Source of the DNA: Vulcanimicrobiota bacterium
Lineage (GTDB): Bacteria; Vulcanimicrobiota; Vulcanimicrobiia; Vulcanimicrobiales; Vulcanimicrobiaceae
NCBI GenBank assembly: GCA_003151115.1
Contig: PLWS01000002.1
Coordinates: 878,570 to 935,833, forward strand
DNA: 57,264 bases
Reading direction: 5' to 3'
Below the pieces are notes generated by a model. It did not search any database and was not told where the DNA came from. It worked only from the letters and a program-made list of their open reading frames with translations. How positions within the stretch are numbered: position 1 is the stretch's first letter; every line of letters begins with the position of its first letter. Of the stretch, positions 1 through 8,235 are shown piece after piece. A program made the position numbers and the translations under genes.

Positions 1-2322
1 CCGGAAGGCCCGAACATCGGGCTCATCGGCTCGCTCGCGACCTACGGCCGCGTCAACCGCTTCGGTTTCATCGAGACGCCGTACCGCGTCGCGCGTGAAG
101 GACAGGTCACCGACGAGATCGTCTACCTGACCGCCGATCGCGAAGACGAGTACATCATCGCGCAAGCCAATACGCCGCTCGACGAGCGGGGGCACATCAC
201 CTCGGAGTCGGTCGTCTGCCGTTACGCGGAAGAGTATATTGAAGAGCCCGCGTCGCGCGTGCAGCTGATGGACGTTTCGCCCAAACAGATCGTCTCGGTT
301 GCGACCGCGCTGATTCCGTTCCTCGAGCATGACGACGCGAACCGCGCCCTCATGGGTGCAAACATGCAGCGTCAGGCCGTGCCGCTGCTCCAGCCGCAAG
401 CGCCGATCGTCGGCACCGGCATGGAGTACCGCGCCGCCAAGGATTCGGGCTCGCTCATCGTCGCGGAAGAGCCGGGCGAAGTGACCGCGGTCGACTCCAA
501 GTCGGTCGTCGTCAAGAACGGCGAAGGCATCGAAAAAACGTACGACCTGCTGAAGTTCACGCGCAGCAACGCCGGCACGTGCATCAACCAGCGGCCGATC
601 GTGCTGCCGGGCGAACGCGTCACGACCGGCCAGATCTTGGCCGACGGCCCGTCGTCCGACGACGGCGAGCTGGCGTTGGGACAAAACGTCCTGGTCGGCT
701 TCATGCCGTGGGAAGGCTACAACTACGAGGACGCGATCCTGATCAGCGAACGCATGGTCAAGGACGATCGCTTCACGTCGATTCACATCGAAGAGTACGA
801 GTGCGAAGCGCGCGACACCAAGCTCGGCCCCGAAGAGATCACGCGCGACATTCCTAATGTCGGTGAAGATTCGCTCAAAGATCTCGACGAGCGCGGCATC
901 GTGCGCATCGGTGCAGAGGTGCGCCCCGAAGACATCCTCGTCGGCAAAGTTACGCCCAAGGGCGAGACCGAACTGACGGCGGAAGAGCGGCTGCTGCGCG
1001 CGATCTTCGGCGAGAAGTCGCGCGAAGTGCGCGACACGTCGCTCAAAGTTCCGCACGGCGAAAAAGGCAAGATCATCGACGTCAAAGTGTTCTCGCGAGA
1101 GAACGGCGACGAACTCTCGCCGGGCGTCAATCACTTGGTGCGCGTCTACGTCGCGCAGAAACGTAAGATTCTGCAAGGCGACAAGATGGCGGGGCGTCAC
1201 GGCAACAAGGGCGTGATCGCCAAAGTGCTGCCGGAAGAAGATATGCCGTATCTGGAAGACGGTACGCCGGTCGACATCGTGCTCAATCCGTTGGGCGTGC
1301 CTTCGCGCATGAACCTCGGACAGATCATGGAGACGCATTTGGGATGGGCGGCGCGCATGCTCGGCATGTACGTCTCCACTCCGGTCTTCGACGGCGCGCA
1401 CGCCGAAGACATTACCGAATGGCTGCAAGACGCGGGCTTGCCCGAAGACGGCAAGACGTGGCTGCGCGACGGCCGCACGGGCGACCGTTTCAGCCGGCCG
1501 ATTACCGTTGGCTACATCTATATGTTGAAACTCGCGCACTTGGTCGACGACAAGATTCACGCGCGTTCGACTGGCCCGTACTCGATGATCACGCAGCAGC
1601 CGCTGGGCGGCAAAGCACAATTCGGCGGGCAGCGCTTCGGCGAAATGGAAGTCTGGGCGCTCGAAGCCTACGGCGCGGCTTACACGCTGCAAGAGCTGCT
1701 GACGGTCAAGTCGGACGACGTCGTCGGACGCGTGAAAACCTACGAGGCGATCGTTAAGGGCGAGAACGTCATGGAACCGGGCGTGCCCGAGTCGTTCAAA
1801 GTCCTGATCAAGGAACTGCAGTCGCTCGCGCTCGACGTCAAGGTGCTGACCGAGAACCGCGAAGAGGTCGAAATCAAGATCGCGGACGACGACGTCGGCG
1901 AACGCGCGCAAGAGATCGGCTTGCTCATGGGCGACGAAGATCCGCGCATGACGCAGACGGCCGCAGCTCAGCGCGAGGCCGAGGCCCAGCGTGCCACCGT
2001 CGTGGCCGGCGAAGCCGAACCCGTTGAAGAGGAAGAGGAAGAGGAAGAGATCGACGATTCCAAACCGATCGTCAGCGGGCCGGTGGGCGGCGCCATGGCG
2101 ACCGCCGACGCCGATACGCAAGTGCCGGGCGCCCGGGCGATCGACGCGGCCGAGGAGCTCGAGCCCGAGGCAGCCGAGCCGGCGGCCGAAGAGGAAGACG
2201 AGGAGCAGGGCTACGTCCTAGAAGAGGAAGAGGAGCCTGCCGAGGAGCCGTCGTCTCCGTTCCCGCCGGCCGAGGACGACGCCGAGCCCTTCAGGGAGCA
2301 GCCGCCCGAAGAAGAGTTCTAG
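1..2322 (+). CDS. rpoB: RNA polymerase beta subunit, 3' part (5' end outside window)
   Basis: Beta subunit of DNA-directed RNA polymerase. The frame is open from base 1, and the first residues PEGPNIGLI correspond to the rifampicin-region segment near residue 565 of the E. coli protein, so roughly the first 560 residues are missing. Conserved signatures follow: [13 protein letters not shown] (bases 1177-1215) and [19 protein letters not shown] (about 1612-1668). The conserved body ends near KVLT at 1840-1851. The remaining 156 residues form a strongly acidic tail (runs of Glu around 2026-2050, 2187-2205 and 2221-2238, ending EEEF) that has no counterpart in E. coli RpoB and exceeds the shorter acidic tail of Bacillus. 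rpoC is not the next gene: a 6-kb insert separates the two. Identity is certain; the function of the tail is unknown. Confidence 0.98.
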   Translation, partial: PEGPNIGLIGSLATYGRVNRFGFIETPYRVAREGQVTDEIVYLTADREDEYIIAQANTPLDERGHITSESVVCRYAEEYIEEPASRVQLMDVSPKQIVSVATALIPFLEHDDANRALMGANMQRQAVPLLQPQAPIVGTGMEYRAAKDSGSLIVAEEPGEVTAVDSKSVVVKNGEGIEKTYDLLKFTRSNAGTCINQRPIVLPGERVTTGQILADGPSSDDGELALGQNVLVGFMPWEGYNYEDAILISERMVKDDRFTSIHIEEYECEARDTKLGPEEITRDIPNVGEDSLKDLDERGIVRIGAEVRPEDILVGKVTPKGETELTAEERLLRAIFGEKSREVRDTSLKVPHGEKGKIIDVKVFSRENGDELSPGVNHLVRVYVAQKRKILQGDKMAGRHGNKGVIAKVLPEEDMPYLEDGTPVDIVLNPLGVPSRMNLGQIMETHLGWAARMLGMYVSTPVFDGAHAEDITEWLQDAGLPEDGKTWLRDGRTGDRFSRPITVGYIYMLKLAHLVDDKIHARSTGPYSMITQQPLGGKAQFGGQRFGEMEVWALEAYGAAYTLQELLTVKSDDVVGRVKTYEAIVKGENVMEPGVPESFKVLIKELQSLALDVKVLTENREEVEIKIADDDVGERAQEIGLLMGDEDPRMTQTAAAQREAEAQRATVVAGEAEPVEEEEEEEEIDDSKPIVSGPVGGAMATADADTQVPGARAIDAAEELEPEAAEPAAEEEDEEQGYVLEEEEEPAEEPSSPFPPAEDDAEPFREQPPEEEF

Positions 2323-2449
2323 GCCTGAGGCCCGTTCCTTAAAAAGGGATTAGAGTAGGCTGAGGAACCCGCCACGTAGGCAGGCCCCTTGGCCTTCCTA
2401 TTTTAGCGGCGCTATTTGCAAATCTGAAAGGGAAGCTCATGAGCTTTCC

Positions 2450-2971
2450 ATGGACACGCTGGCCACAGGTAATGCCGGAACGTTTAACTTCACGGCGTCG
2501 AGCACGCTGTCGAATCTGACGCCGTTGCCGGTGATTACTACGCCGACATTCGTCAAAGACGGCGTAGGCGGCGGTTCGGGAGTCGTTACCGTTCCGGTCG
2601 ACGCACGCGTCGTCGAAACGATGGTCTACTTCCAAAACACGACGCAAGGTACGTTCTTTGCGGTCGGCCCGATTCGCGGCACCGGCCCGCAAAACTACAC
2701 GTTGCCGGACTTCCTGGGACCCTGCACCGGAGCCGCGGGAACGGGATGCCAGAATAACGCAGCCACGCGTTCGCCTACGTTTAGACCTGGAGCTGGAGGA
2801 GCCGGGACGGGCGACAGCTTCATCGTCTACGCAGCGACGTACGACTATCCGATGTTCGAAGGTTCACAGCCGGGCAACGTTCAGCAATCACCCATGATCA
2901 ACGCCGGCGCGGCGACGAGCAATCAAGCGGATATCACGACGTCGATCGCATCGGTTTCGGCTAAATACTAG
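2450..2971 (+). CDS. hypothetical protein, possibly an exported protein that lost its start
   Basis: Unrecognised 173-residue protein rich in Thr, Gly, Ala and Asn, with two Cys (PCTGA and GCQNN, about residues 91-100). This composition resembles secreted or surface proteins, but no signal peptide is present at the predicted N-terminus. The ATG at 2450 is 17 bases from the only purine-rich Shine-Dalgarno candidate (AAAGGGA, 2427-2433). That site is correctly placed for an ATG at 2439, which lies in another frame and stops after about 25 codons. The 2450 frame is open upstream to 2354 with no ATG, GTG or TTG. The N-terminus may therefore be wrong, frameshifted or decayed. A perfect 17-bp hairpin follows the stop. 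No paralogue is visible in the window. Confidence 0.5.
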   Translation: MDTLATGNAGTFNFTASSTLSNLTPLPVITTPTFVKDGVGGGSGVVTVPVDARVVETMVYFQNTTQGTFFAVGPIRGTGPQNYTLPDFLGPCTGAAGTGCQNNAATRSPTFRPGAGGAGTGDSFIVYAATYDYPMFEGSQPGNVQQSPMINAGAATSNQADITTSIASVSAKY

Positions 2972-2987
2972 AGAGCCTAAAAGCTCA

Positions 2988-3027
2988 CAGTACGAAGGGC
3001 CCGGAGAAATCCGGGCCCTTCGTACTG
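2988..3027. terminator. 17-bp perfect inverted repeat, terminator-like hairpin
   Basis: Two arms, CAGTACGAAGGGCCCGG (2988-3004) and its exact reverse complement (3011-3027), enclose a 6-base loop AGAAAT. It lies 16 bases after the stop of the ORF at 2450-2971. There is no T-run on the + side (GGTAAGAG follows). On the - side the flank reads TGAGCTTTTAGG, so a - strand terminator or a bidirectional transcript-end structure is as likely. The structure is seen directly; the terminator role is inferred. Confidence 0.6.
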
Positions 3028-3036
3028 GGTAAGAGC

Positions 3037-3228
3037 ATGGCAATGCAACAAACGCTGCTGGTCATCCCGGAGGCAATCGAAGAAGAACGCCGCGTCGTGC
3101 TGCCGATTCGAGTAAGCGAGCGGCCACGCGATTATTTCGCGTCGGCATGTCTGCTTGCTTTCATGGGGTTTTTCTGGGTTCTCGTCTTCAGTTTGCGGTT
3201 TTTCGTGCAGAGTCACCATCTGCGCTAA
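3037..3228 (+). CDS. small single-pass membrane protein, hypothetical
   Basis: 63-residue protein starting MAMQQTLLV, with a charged, Glu/Arg-rich N-terminal half (about residues 11-31) followed by one hydrophobic segment (about 36-57, ACLLAFMGFFWVLVFSLRFF) and a short basic end. This is typical of a small membrane-anchored protein with the N-terminal half in the cytoplasm. No family is recognised. The start is only 10 bases after the strong hairpin at 2988-3027, and the ribosome site (GGTAAGAG) is weak. Its stop shares four bases (CTAA, 3225-3228) with the stop of the opposite-strand ORF 3225-3500. The same arrangement recurs at clearly real convergent pairs in this window, which supports both ORFs. 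Confidence 0.45.
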   Translation: MAMQQTLLVIPEAIEEERRVVLPIRVSERPRDYFASACLLAFMGFFWVLVFSLRFFVQSHHLR

Positions 3229-3500
3229 CGCGCAGAGGACTCCGCGCCGTTTTTATCCGAACCGACCTCGCCGTGGATGGCGCGGCTCGTGCGGCATGCA
3301 TCAGCGGTCAGCTCCTGAAGTTCGCGAATGTAAAAAGCGATCAGCCGGCGGTCGACGTCACGGCCGAGGTTCTCGTGGATGATCGCCTGCAGGTCGCGCT
3401 CCATTTGATCGACCGGCGGGGGCGCCGGTAAACGTGAATACGCCGCAGCGAGATCTTTAATGCTGCGCCAGACCCTATCGGGAGCGCCGGGACCGTCCAT
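3225..3500 (-). CDS. small hypothetical soluble protein
   Basis: 91 residues, no signal peptide or membrane segment. The central part (about residues 10-70) reads like a compact helical domain: WRSIKDLAAAYSRL, then QMERDLQAIIHENL, then RRLIAFYIRELQELTADACR. One Cys and several Arg/Glu pairs are spread along the helices. No family is recognised. It is the first - strand gene downstream of the 4489-3546 cluster but lies beyond the microprotein ORF. It is convergent with the small membrane protein at 3037-3228 through a shared 4-base stop overlap. The ORF is short, and reality rests on its coherent helical look and the tail-to-tail overlap. Confidence 0.45.
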   Translation of the reverse strand: MDGPGAPDRVWRSIKDLAAAYSRLPAPPPVDQMERDLQAIIHENLGRDVDRRLIAFYIRELQELTADACRTSRAIHGEVGSDKNGAESSAR

Positions 3501-3545
3501 TCATGGTCCTATGCCCACCGTTGGTACAAATGAAACGTAGCGCCG

Positions 3546-3644
3546 CTAGGCGCGACGATTCGACTCGGCTATGCCGCCCATGTACATTAGTACAGTGATC
3601 ACGACCCCGATGGCGGCGATGAGCCAAACGATGGTTGCATTCAT
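3546..3644 (-). CDS. 32-residue membrane microprotein candidate
   Basis: ATG at 3644-3642 opens a 32-codon frame ending TAG at 3548-3546. The product begins MNATIVWLIAAIGVVITVLM and ends YMGGIAESNRRA. It is a single clean hydrophobic helix (about residues 5-22) followed by a short polar, basic tail, as in known bacterial membrane microproteins. It lies 30 bases downstream of the lipoprotein gene (stop at 3675) on the same strand, so it could be the third gene of that unit. The ribosome site is poor (CCCCGAGTCC before ATG), which is the main reason for doubt. Confidence 0.4.
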   Translation of the reverse strand: MNATIVWLIAAIGVVITVLMYMGGIAESNRRA

Positions 3645-3674
3645 GGACTCGGGGTTAGCCGCCGGGGCTGGGTG

Positions 3675-4043
3675 TTACTGCGGGAGAGTGATGCGGTAGG
3701 CCGCGATCTTTCCGTCGGAATCGAACCGTACGATGACCGGAGCGGTGCCCTTATCGAAGTTCGCCCGGTACGTGTACTCGTTCTTCAGTCCGTTGTTGCT
3801 GACGTAGGTCAGCCCTTTGTAGTCGCCCATCTTATGGAGCTTGTCGGAAAGCAAGCCGACCTGCGCCCGGGTCACCTGTTTTTTGAGCGCGCCGTCGAAA
3901 TTTTGGGCCACTGCGGCGCCGTTGTTGTTGTAGACAGCCTTGGTCACGCCGTCGGCTTGGTTTTGGGCGTCGGAGGCCGGCGAGCTGCAGCCCGCCAGCG
4001 CGGCACCAAAAACCAAGCACGCGAGCGCACGCTTAGCGCGCAT
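3675..4043 (-). CDS. putative lipoprotein, NTF2-like/DUF3887-type fold possible
   Basis: 122 residues. The N-terminus MRAKRALACLVFGAALAGC is a lipoprotein signal with lipobox LAGC, acylated Cys19, so the mature protein is anchored to a membrane outside the cytoplasm. The mature part has a helix (AVAQNFDGALKKQVTRAQVG), then short beta stretches (YKGLTYVS, NEYTYRANF, TAPVIVRFDSDGKIAAYRI). That order is reminiscent of small cone-shaped NTF2-like domains such as DUF3887/DUF4019; this is a guess from pattern only. Its ATG overlaps the stop of the upstream gene (TAATG at 4041-4045), so the two are probably translated as a coupled pair. Confidence 0.75.
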   Translation of the reverse strand: MRAKRALACLVFGAALAGCSSPASDAQNQADGVTKAVYNNNGAAVAQNFDGALKKQVTRAQVGLLSDKLHKMGDYKGLTYVSNNGLKNEYTYRANFDKGTAPVIVRFDSDGKIAAYRITLPQ

Positions 4044-4489
4044 TAAACCTGGCCCCAGCCGTAGGAAACCATCGAGACTTGTTTCCCTGGACCGTAGCTG
4101 GCTGCCGCAACCCGCGTTGGCGGCTGACTGCCGAAGCCGCTCTGCATCGCAACCTGAAGCTGCTGCACGATCACCGAGTGCTGATACGCGACTTCACGCT
4201 TCAGATCCACGATCTCGGCGCGCGCGTTCGTGTAGGCGGTGCGTTCGCTGCTGTAGGCGGCCTGCATATTGCTGTTCTGGGATTCCAACGCCGCCTGCTG
4301 GCGCGCGTCTTCAGCGTACTTCTCGTGCACCTTGCGGTTGTGCTGAATGATCAAATAGGTCGCCAATCCGGCGCCCAGGAGTATGTTGCGCGTGCTTGCC
4401 GCGCCGTCGGCGAGTGCCGCTGAAGGAGCCGCGGCCGCCAGCATGGCCGCCATGGTCGTTCCGGCAATCGCTCTTTTCCATATCATCAT
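4043..4489 (-). CDS. signal-peptide protein with coiled coil, hypothetical
   Basis: Start chosen at ATG 4489 (MMIWKRAIAG...), preceded by AAAGGGAA at a workable distance. The frame is open 22 codons further upstream, but that extension lacks a leader-like sequence. The product of 148 residues has a cleavable signal peptide (about residues 1-27, ending PSAALADG). A weakly hydrophobic stretch follows (NILLGAGLATYLIIQ, about 35-49), then a long charged helix (about 50-110: HNRKVHEKYAEDARQQ onwards) predicted to be a coiled coil, then a Gly/Ser/Tyr-rich end (SYGPGKQVSMVSYGWGQV). It probably acts in the periplasm or at a membrane. No family is recognised. It forms a two-gene unit with the lipoprotein at 3675-4043. 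Confidence 0.65.
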   Translation of the reverse strand: MMIWKRAIAGTTMAAMLAAAAPSAALADGAASTRNILLGAGLATYLIIQHNRKVHEKYAEDARQQAALESQNSNMQAAYSSERTAYTNARAEIVDLKREVAYQHSVIVQQLQVAMQSGFGSQPPTRVAAASYGPGKQVSMVSYGWGQV

Positions 4490-4559
4490 GACGCTATTGT
4501 TCCCTTTCGCACGCCAATTACAGGCAGGCGGCTGCCAGCTGAGCGCAAATTCCACGGCC

Positions 4560-5261
4560 GTGGTTCACACGCAGGAGCTCATCTCGCACGACGACGGCGC
4601 GCAAACGACCCTCGAGCGCTGGGGCGATCGCGGGCCCGCGATTCTCGCCATTCACGGAATGACGGGTTCGCGCAAAGCGTGGGAGCAGCTGGCCGCTCAC
4701 TATGGCGGCGAGGCGCGCGTCTACGCCTACGACCAACGCGGCCACGGCGACGGACCTCCCGACGGTCCGATGACGCTCCACCGCTCCTTGCTCGATCTCT
4801 ACAACGTCATGTCTGCTATTCCCGAAGGCGTGGATACGCTGGTCGGTCATTCCTGGGGCGGCGCCATCGCAATACTCGGCGGCCGGCGCTTCGACTGCAG
4901 CCGCGTCATCGCGATCGATCCGATGGTCCGGCAGGGCGACGCAGCGTGGTACGATGCGTTTTTGCGCGACTTGAAAAAACAGAAACTTCCGAACAAAGCC
5001 ATTAAGAAACTGCGCGATGAAAATCCGCCGGCGACGTGGGATTTGCGCGGGGATCTCGAGCGCTATCCCAAGCCCTTACTCTTAGCGGTCGGCGAAGGCC
5101 CCGAAAGTCTGTTTTCGTTCGAGGATATGAAATTCGTGCGCGAACGCGGAGGCCCAAACGTGGCGCTGCGCGTGTTCGAAGGGCAGGGGCACAATTTGCA
5201 TCGCACCGATTTCGAATGCTTCACGCGCGAGTTCGATACGTTCCTGGCCCGTACGCCCTAA
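4560..5261 (+). CDS. alpha/beta hydrolase
   Basis: Serine hydrolase of the alpha/beta-hydrolase fold; substrate unknown. Seen: oxyanion-hole segment IHGMTGSRKAW (about residues 31-41 from the GTG start), YDQRGHGDG, nucleophile elbow VGHSWGG with Ser98, and the late histidine in GQGHNLHR (His211). The acid is probably around VGEGPESL. The frame runs upstream to 4383, but that part is antisense to the start of the 4489-4043 gene. GTG 4560 was chosen, with ATG 4488 as the alternative; neither has a good ribosome site. No secretion signal on the short form, so a cytoplasmic enzyme is likely. The 3' end overlaps the convergent pseudopilin gene by 41 bases. Confidence 0.8.
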   Translation: MVHTQELISHDDGAQTTLERWGDRGPAILAIHGMTGSRKAWEQLAAHYGGEARVYAYDQRGHGDGPPDGPMTLHRSLLDLYNVMSAIPEGVDTLVGHSWGGAIAILGGRRFDCSRVIAIDPMVRQGDAAWYDAFLRDLKKQKLPNKAIKKLRDENPPATWDLRGDLERYPKPLLLAVGEGPESLFSFEDMKFVRERGGPNVALRVFEGQGHNLHRTDFECFTREFDTFLARTP

Positions 5262-6267
5262 ACTCTAGGGAAGCGCTCTGCATCCCCGCTGTACCGGGCG
5301 GCGCAGCGGGCGTCCAATCGGAAGAACAGAGACGCATGTAGTCCGCAGCCGCCGCGGCCTCGCATGGCGGCAAAACGTCCCCGCCCGTAGGTCCGCTCAC
5401 GCCCGTGTCGGTGCGTTGCTGCGTATCGAATAGCGACCAGGTAAAGCCGCCGTCGGAGCTTTCATAGTAGCGCGACGTCGTCGTTTGCGACCAACGATAT
5501 TTGGGCCATTCGGCGATCGAACAGTCTGAATGAGACGGACAGTTCTCCCAGGTTCCGATCACCAGCGCTTTTACGATCGCTGCGGTCAAGCGGCTTGGCG
5601 GCGGGGTACCGGCCGGCGGCGGAGTGTAGCGCAGCACGATCGTGAAGCCGCTGGGTGCGGTTTGTGTTGAAAGCTGCAACTCGCACGCAGATAGCCCCGC
5701 GCGTATGCGCACGTAGGTGATCTGATTGCCGCCGGCAATCCACGGCTGCGCGGCGTCGAAGCGAACCTCAGCCGGATGGAGCGTGGCGCCGTCATATAAC
5801 GCGGAATAGATGAGCGAACCGGAATCTTGCAGCGCGCTTACCGGATACATGCCCGCGAAAAAATCATCGATGCCGGCAAGCGGAGCGCCGTCCGCAATTG
5901 CGGGCTCGCCGGACCGCGCGTAGAGGAGCCGCTGCACGGAGTGCTTGGCCTTGTCGTAACAGTAGGCCCAAAAATGGGCGCGATTCTGCGCGTCGCGCAA
6001 GAAGAAGTCCAACTCGTGTCCGTCGGCGTTAGGCGATCCGTAAGCGTCGTTCGGCGGTGTGAAGATCGCCCAAGCAGAATCTTCTTCGGCCTCTAGCCGT
6101 TCCGCAAGCGATCCGGTTGCCGATTCCGCGGTCCGCCGCGCCGCAAAAGACGCATTCCAGCGGAGAGCCGAAACGATCGCCGGGATGACCAAAAATCCGA
6201 TCGCGGTGACCAACGCGAGTGCGACAACGGTTTCCAGCAGCGTAAATCCGCGCTGCGAGCCTTTCAC
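5221..6267 (-). CDS. type IV pilin-like (pseudopilin) protein with large C-terminal domain
   Basis: 348 residues. The N-terminus MKGSQRGFTLLETVVALALV carries a class III prepilin signal: basic leader, Gly7/Phe8 cleavage point, Glu at mature position 5, then about 25 hydrophobic residues. It should be processed by a PilD-type peptidase and built into, or help prime, a type IV pilus or type II secretion pseudopilus. The rest (about residues 40-348) is a large extracytoplasmic domain with several Cys (ENCPSHSDC, LPPCEAAA, RLCSSD), longer than major pilins, as in minor pseudopilins PilW/GspJ/K. It stands alone here, divergent from the MFS gene and convergent with the hydrolase. Two further pilin-like genes lie at 50015-51194. 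Confidence 0.85.
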   Translation of the reverse strand: MKGSQRGFTLLETVVALALVTAIGFLVIPAIVSALRWNASFAARRTAESATGSLAERLEAEEDSAWAIFTPPNDAYGSPNADGHELDFFLRDAQNRAHFWAYCYDKAKHSVQRLLYARSGEPAIADGAPLAGIDDFFAGMYPVSALQDSGSLIYSALYDGATLHPAEVRFDAAQPWIAGGNQITYVRIRAGLSACELQLSTQTAPSGFTIVLRYTPPPAGTPPPSRLTAAIVKALVIGTWENCPSHSDCSIAEWPKYRWSQTTTSRYYESSDGGFTWSLFDTQQRTDTGVSGPTGGDVLPPCEAAAAADYMRLCSSDWTPAAPPGTAGMQSASLEFRAYGPGTYRTRA

Positions 6268-6311
6268 GTCATCAAAAAGTGCCCCTCATTCGGGCGCCGA
6301 AGGCCTGGAGA

Positions 6312-7838
6312 ATGTCGAGGTCCGTCGAAAAATCTCGGGGCGCGCTCGTGTTGGCGGCCGCGATCTTGGGCTCCGGAATGGCTTTACTCGACGCCACGGC
6401 GGTAAACGTTATCTTGCCGCTCGTGCAGCGCGATTTGCACGCAGGCGCGCAACTCGTGCAGTGGGTGGTTGAAGGCTACGCGCTTTTCTTATCGGCGTTG
6501 ATACTTGTGGGCGGCGCGCTCGGCGACGTCTACGGACGCCGCAAAATGTTCGTCGCGGGCGCGGCCCTTTTCGGTGTCGCGTCCATCGGCTGCGCGATGG
6601 CGCAAAATATCGAAGAAATGATTATCGCGCGCTGCATTCAGGGCATCGGCGCGGCGCTGCTCGTCCCCGAAAGCCTGGCGCTGATCAGCGCGCAGTTCGA
6701 TCCGCAGGCTCGTGGGAAGGCTATCGGAACGTGGGCCGCATTCTCCGCGATCAGCGGAGCTGTGGGGCCGGTTCTCGGCGGCGTCATCGCGCAGAATTTC
6801 TCGTGGCGTTGGGTCTTTCTGCTGAACGTTCCGATCGGCGCGATCGTGATCTTCATCTCGGCGCGCTGGATCCGTGAAAGCCGCGACGAGTCGGCGGGGC
6901 CGCATATCGATTTTGTGGGCGCGGCATTAGCGACTGCCGGGCTCGGCGGGCTCGTCTACGCGCTCATCGGTTTTCAGGGTGGTTACGACTCGGCCTCGCT
7001 GGTCATCGGCATCGTCTCACTGGTAGCGCTCGGCCTCTTTATTTTCTATGAAACTCGCGCGCGTTCGCCGATGATGCCGCTGCGTTACTTTCGCTCGCGC
7101 GATTTCTCGGGTGCCAACGCGTACACGTTTCTGTTGTACGCCGGGCTGGGCGGAAGTCTCTTTTTCGTACCGTTCGACCTGATCAACGTACAGCATTACA
7201 CGCCCGTGCAAGCCGGCGCGGCGATGCTGCCCATGACGACGATCCTTTTCTTGTTCTCGCGTTTCAGCGGCGGTTTGCAGACGCGCTTTGGTGCGCGTGC
7301 GATGCTTTCGGCGGGAGCTGCCGTCGCGGCGCTCGGGTTCGCGTTGTTCGCGATCGCCGGCGAAGGGAAAAGCTATTGGGCGTCATTCTTTCCGGCGTCG
7401 TTCGTTTTAGGAATCGGTGCGGCGCTCTTCGTGGCGCCGCTGACCGCAACCGTGATGAACTCGCTGGAGACCGCGCATGCCGGTGTAGCCTCGGGCGTGA
7501 ACAACGCGATTGCGCGCGCGGCCGGACTGATTGCCATCGCAGCGCTTGGGGTGGTGCTCAGCACGGTGTTCTATCGCACCTATGACGCACAGATCGGGCG
7601 GGCTCCGCTCGCCGCACAGTCGCGGCAGGCCCTGGCGCTTGACCGGGCGCGGCTGCTGACCGGATACGTCCCCGGGAATATCGCGCAGGCGGACCGGCCG
7701 ATCGTCCGGGCGATCGTCGACCGGTCCTTCGTCGGCGGGTTCGCATGGGCTATGGGTGTTTCGGCCGGGCTCGCGCTTTTGGCCGCCACGATTGCAAAAT
7801 TTTCGTTCGGTCGTCCGCGAGCGGCTAGCAGCCCCTGA
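6312..7838 (+). CDS. MFS drug exporter, DHA2 (EmrB/QacA) type
   Basis: 508-residue inner-membrane proton antiporter of the 14-helix DHA2 family. Seen: LDATAVNVILPLVQRDL in the first helix (the family's D-x-T-(I/V)-V-N-V-A-L-P region), GALGDVYGRRKMF (motif A between helices 2 and 3), and GIGAALLVPESLALIS followed by GAVGPVLGGVIAQ (motif C). Arrays of hydrophobic helices continue to the end. Start set at ATG 6312 because GAAGG (6299-6303) sits 8 bases before it. An in-frame GTG at 6279 has no ribosome site. Substrate cannot be told. It is transcribed away from the pseudopilin gene and followed after about 56 bases by a STAS gene. Confidence 0.9.
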   Translation: MSRSVEKSRGALVLAAAILGSGMALLDATAVNVILPLVQRDLHAGAQLVQWVVEGYALFLSALILVGGALGDVYGRRKMFVAGAALFGVASIGCAMAQNIEEMIIARCIQGIGAALLVPESLALISAQFDPQARGKAIGTWAAFSAISGAVGPVLGGVIAQNFSWRWVFLLNVPIGAIVIFISARWIRESRDESAGPHIDFVGAALATAGLGGLVYALIGFQGGYDSASLVIGIVSLVALGLFIFYETRARSPMMPLRYFRSRDFSGANAYTFLLYAGLGGSLFFVPFDLINVQHYTPVQAGAAMLPMTTILFLFSRFSGGLQTRFGARAMLSAGAAVAALGFALFAIAGEGKSYWASFFPASFVLGIGAALFVAPLTATVMNSLETAHAGVASGVNNAIARAAGLIAIAALGVVLSTVFYRTYDAQIGRAPLAAQSRQALALDRARLLTGYVPGNIAQADRPIVRAIVDRSFVGGFAWAMGVSAGLALLAATIAKFSFGRPRAASSP

Positions 7839-7894
7839 CCCGGCATGCTAACGTTAATAACGGCGCGGCTGCTTTGCAGCCGGGCGACTTTACA

Positions 7895-8218
7895 ATGCCG
7901 GATGCAAAAACGCGGGTTATCTTCATGGACGGCGATTGGGATATCGGCCGCCGAGACGAGCTCGAGCTGCTCCTGAAGCCGGTCTACGATTCCCCGGGCA
8001 GCCTGATCCTCGACATGCACGCCGTGAGCTACGCCGACAGCACGATCCTGGCGGCCCTGATCGTCCTTCGAAACCGGCGGCGCAGTAAGGGACTGCCGCT
8101 GCCGAATCTGGTCATCGGCTCGCGTCAGGTGCGACGGCTCCTCAGCATAGCGGGCCTGGGGGAGGCATTCCCGGTCTTCGAGAGCCTCGATGCGGCCAAC
8201 GACTCCTTGACCCCCTAG
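7895..8218 (+). CDS. STAS-domain protein, anti-sigma factor antagonist type
   Basis: 107 residues (from ATG 7895; an in-frame TTG at 7874 would add seven). One STAS domain of the SpoIIAA/RsbV class: a central beta strand SLILDMHAV followed by SYADSTILAALIVLRNRRR. Ser49 in the ADST turn occupies the position phosphorylated by anti-sigma kinases in this family. The C-terminal helix pattern RQVRRLLSIAGLGEAFPVF is also typical. By family precedent it would bind a cognate switch kinase and release a sigma factor or another partner. No kinase or sigma gene lies nearby, so the partner is unknown. The rpoC promoter begins just inside its last codons. Confidence 0.85.
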   Translation: MPDAKTRVIFMDGDWDIGRRDELELLLKPVYDSPGSLILDMHAVSYADSTILAALIVLRNRRRSKGLPLPNLVIGSRQVRRLLSIAGLGEAFPVFESLDAANDSLTP

Positions 8219-8235
8219 ACGCCCAGCCGTATAAT
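8207..8235 (+). promoter_or_regulatory. near-consensus sigma-70 type promoter of rpoC
   Basis: -35 TTGACC (8207-8212) and -10 TATAAT (8230-8235) are separated by 17 bases, the ideal spacing. The expected start of transcription is about 8242, giving a leader of about 108 bases before the rpoC TTG at 8350. The -35 box overlaps the last codons of the STAS gene. It supplies rpoC with transcription independent of rpoB, from which it is separated by 6 kb. Confidence 0.75.

Noticed and set aside
2381-2406. Possible terminator after rpoB (AGGCC-CCTT-GGCCT followed by TCCTATTTTA)
   Set aside because: Only a 5-bp stem with an interrupted T-run; too weak to call.
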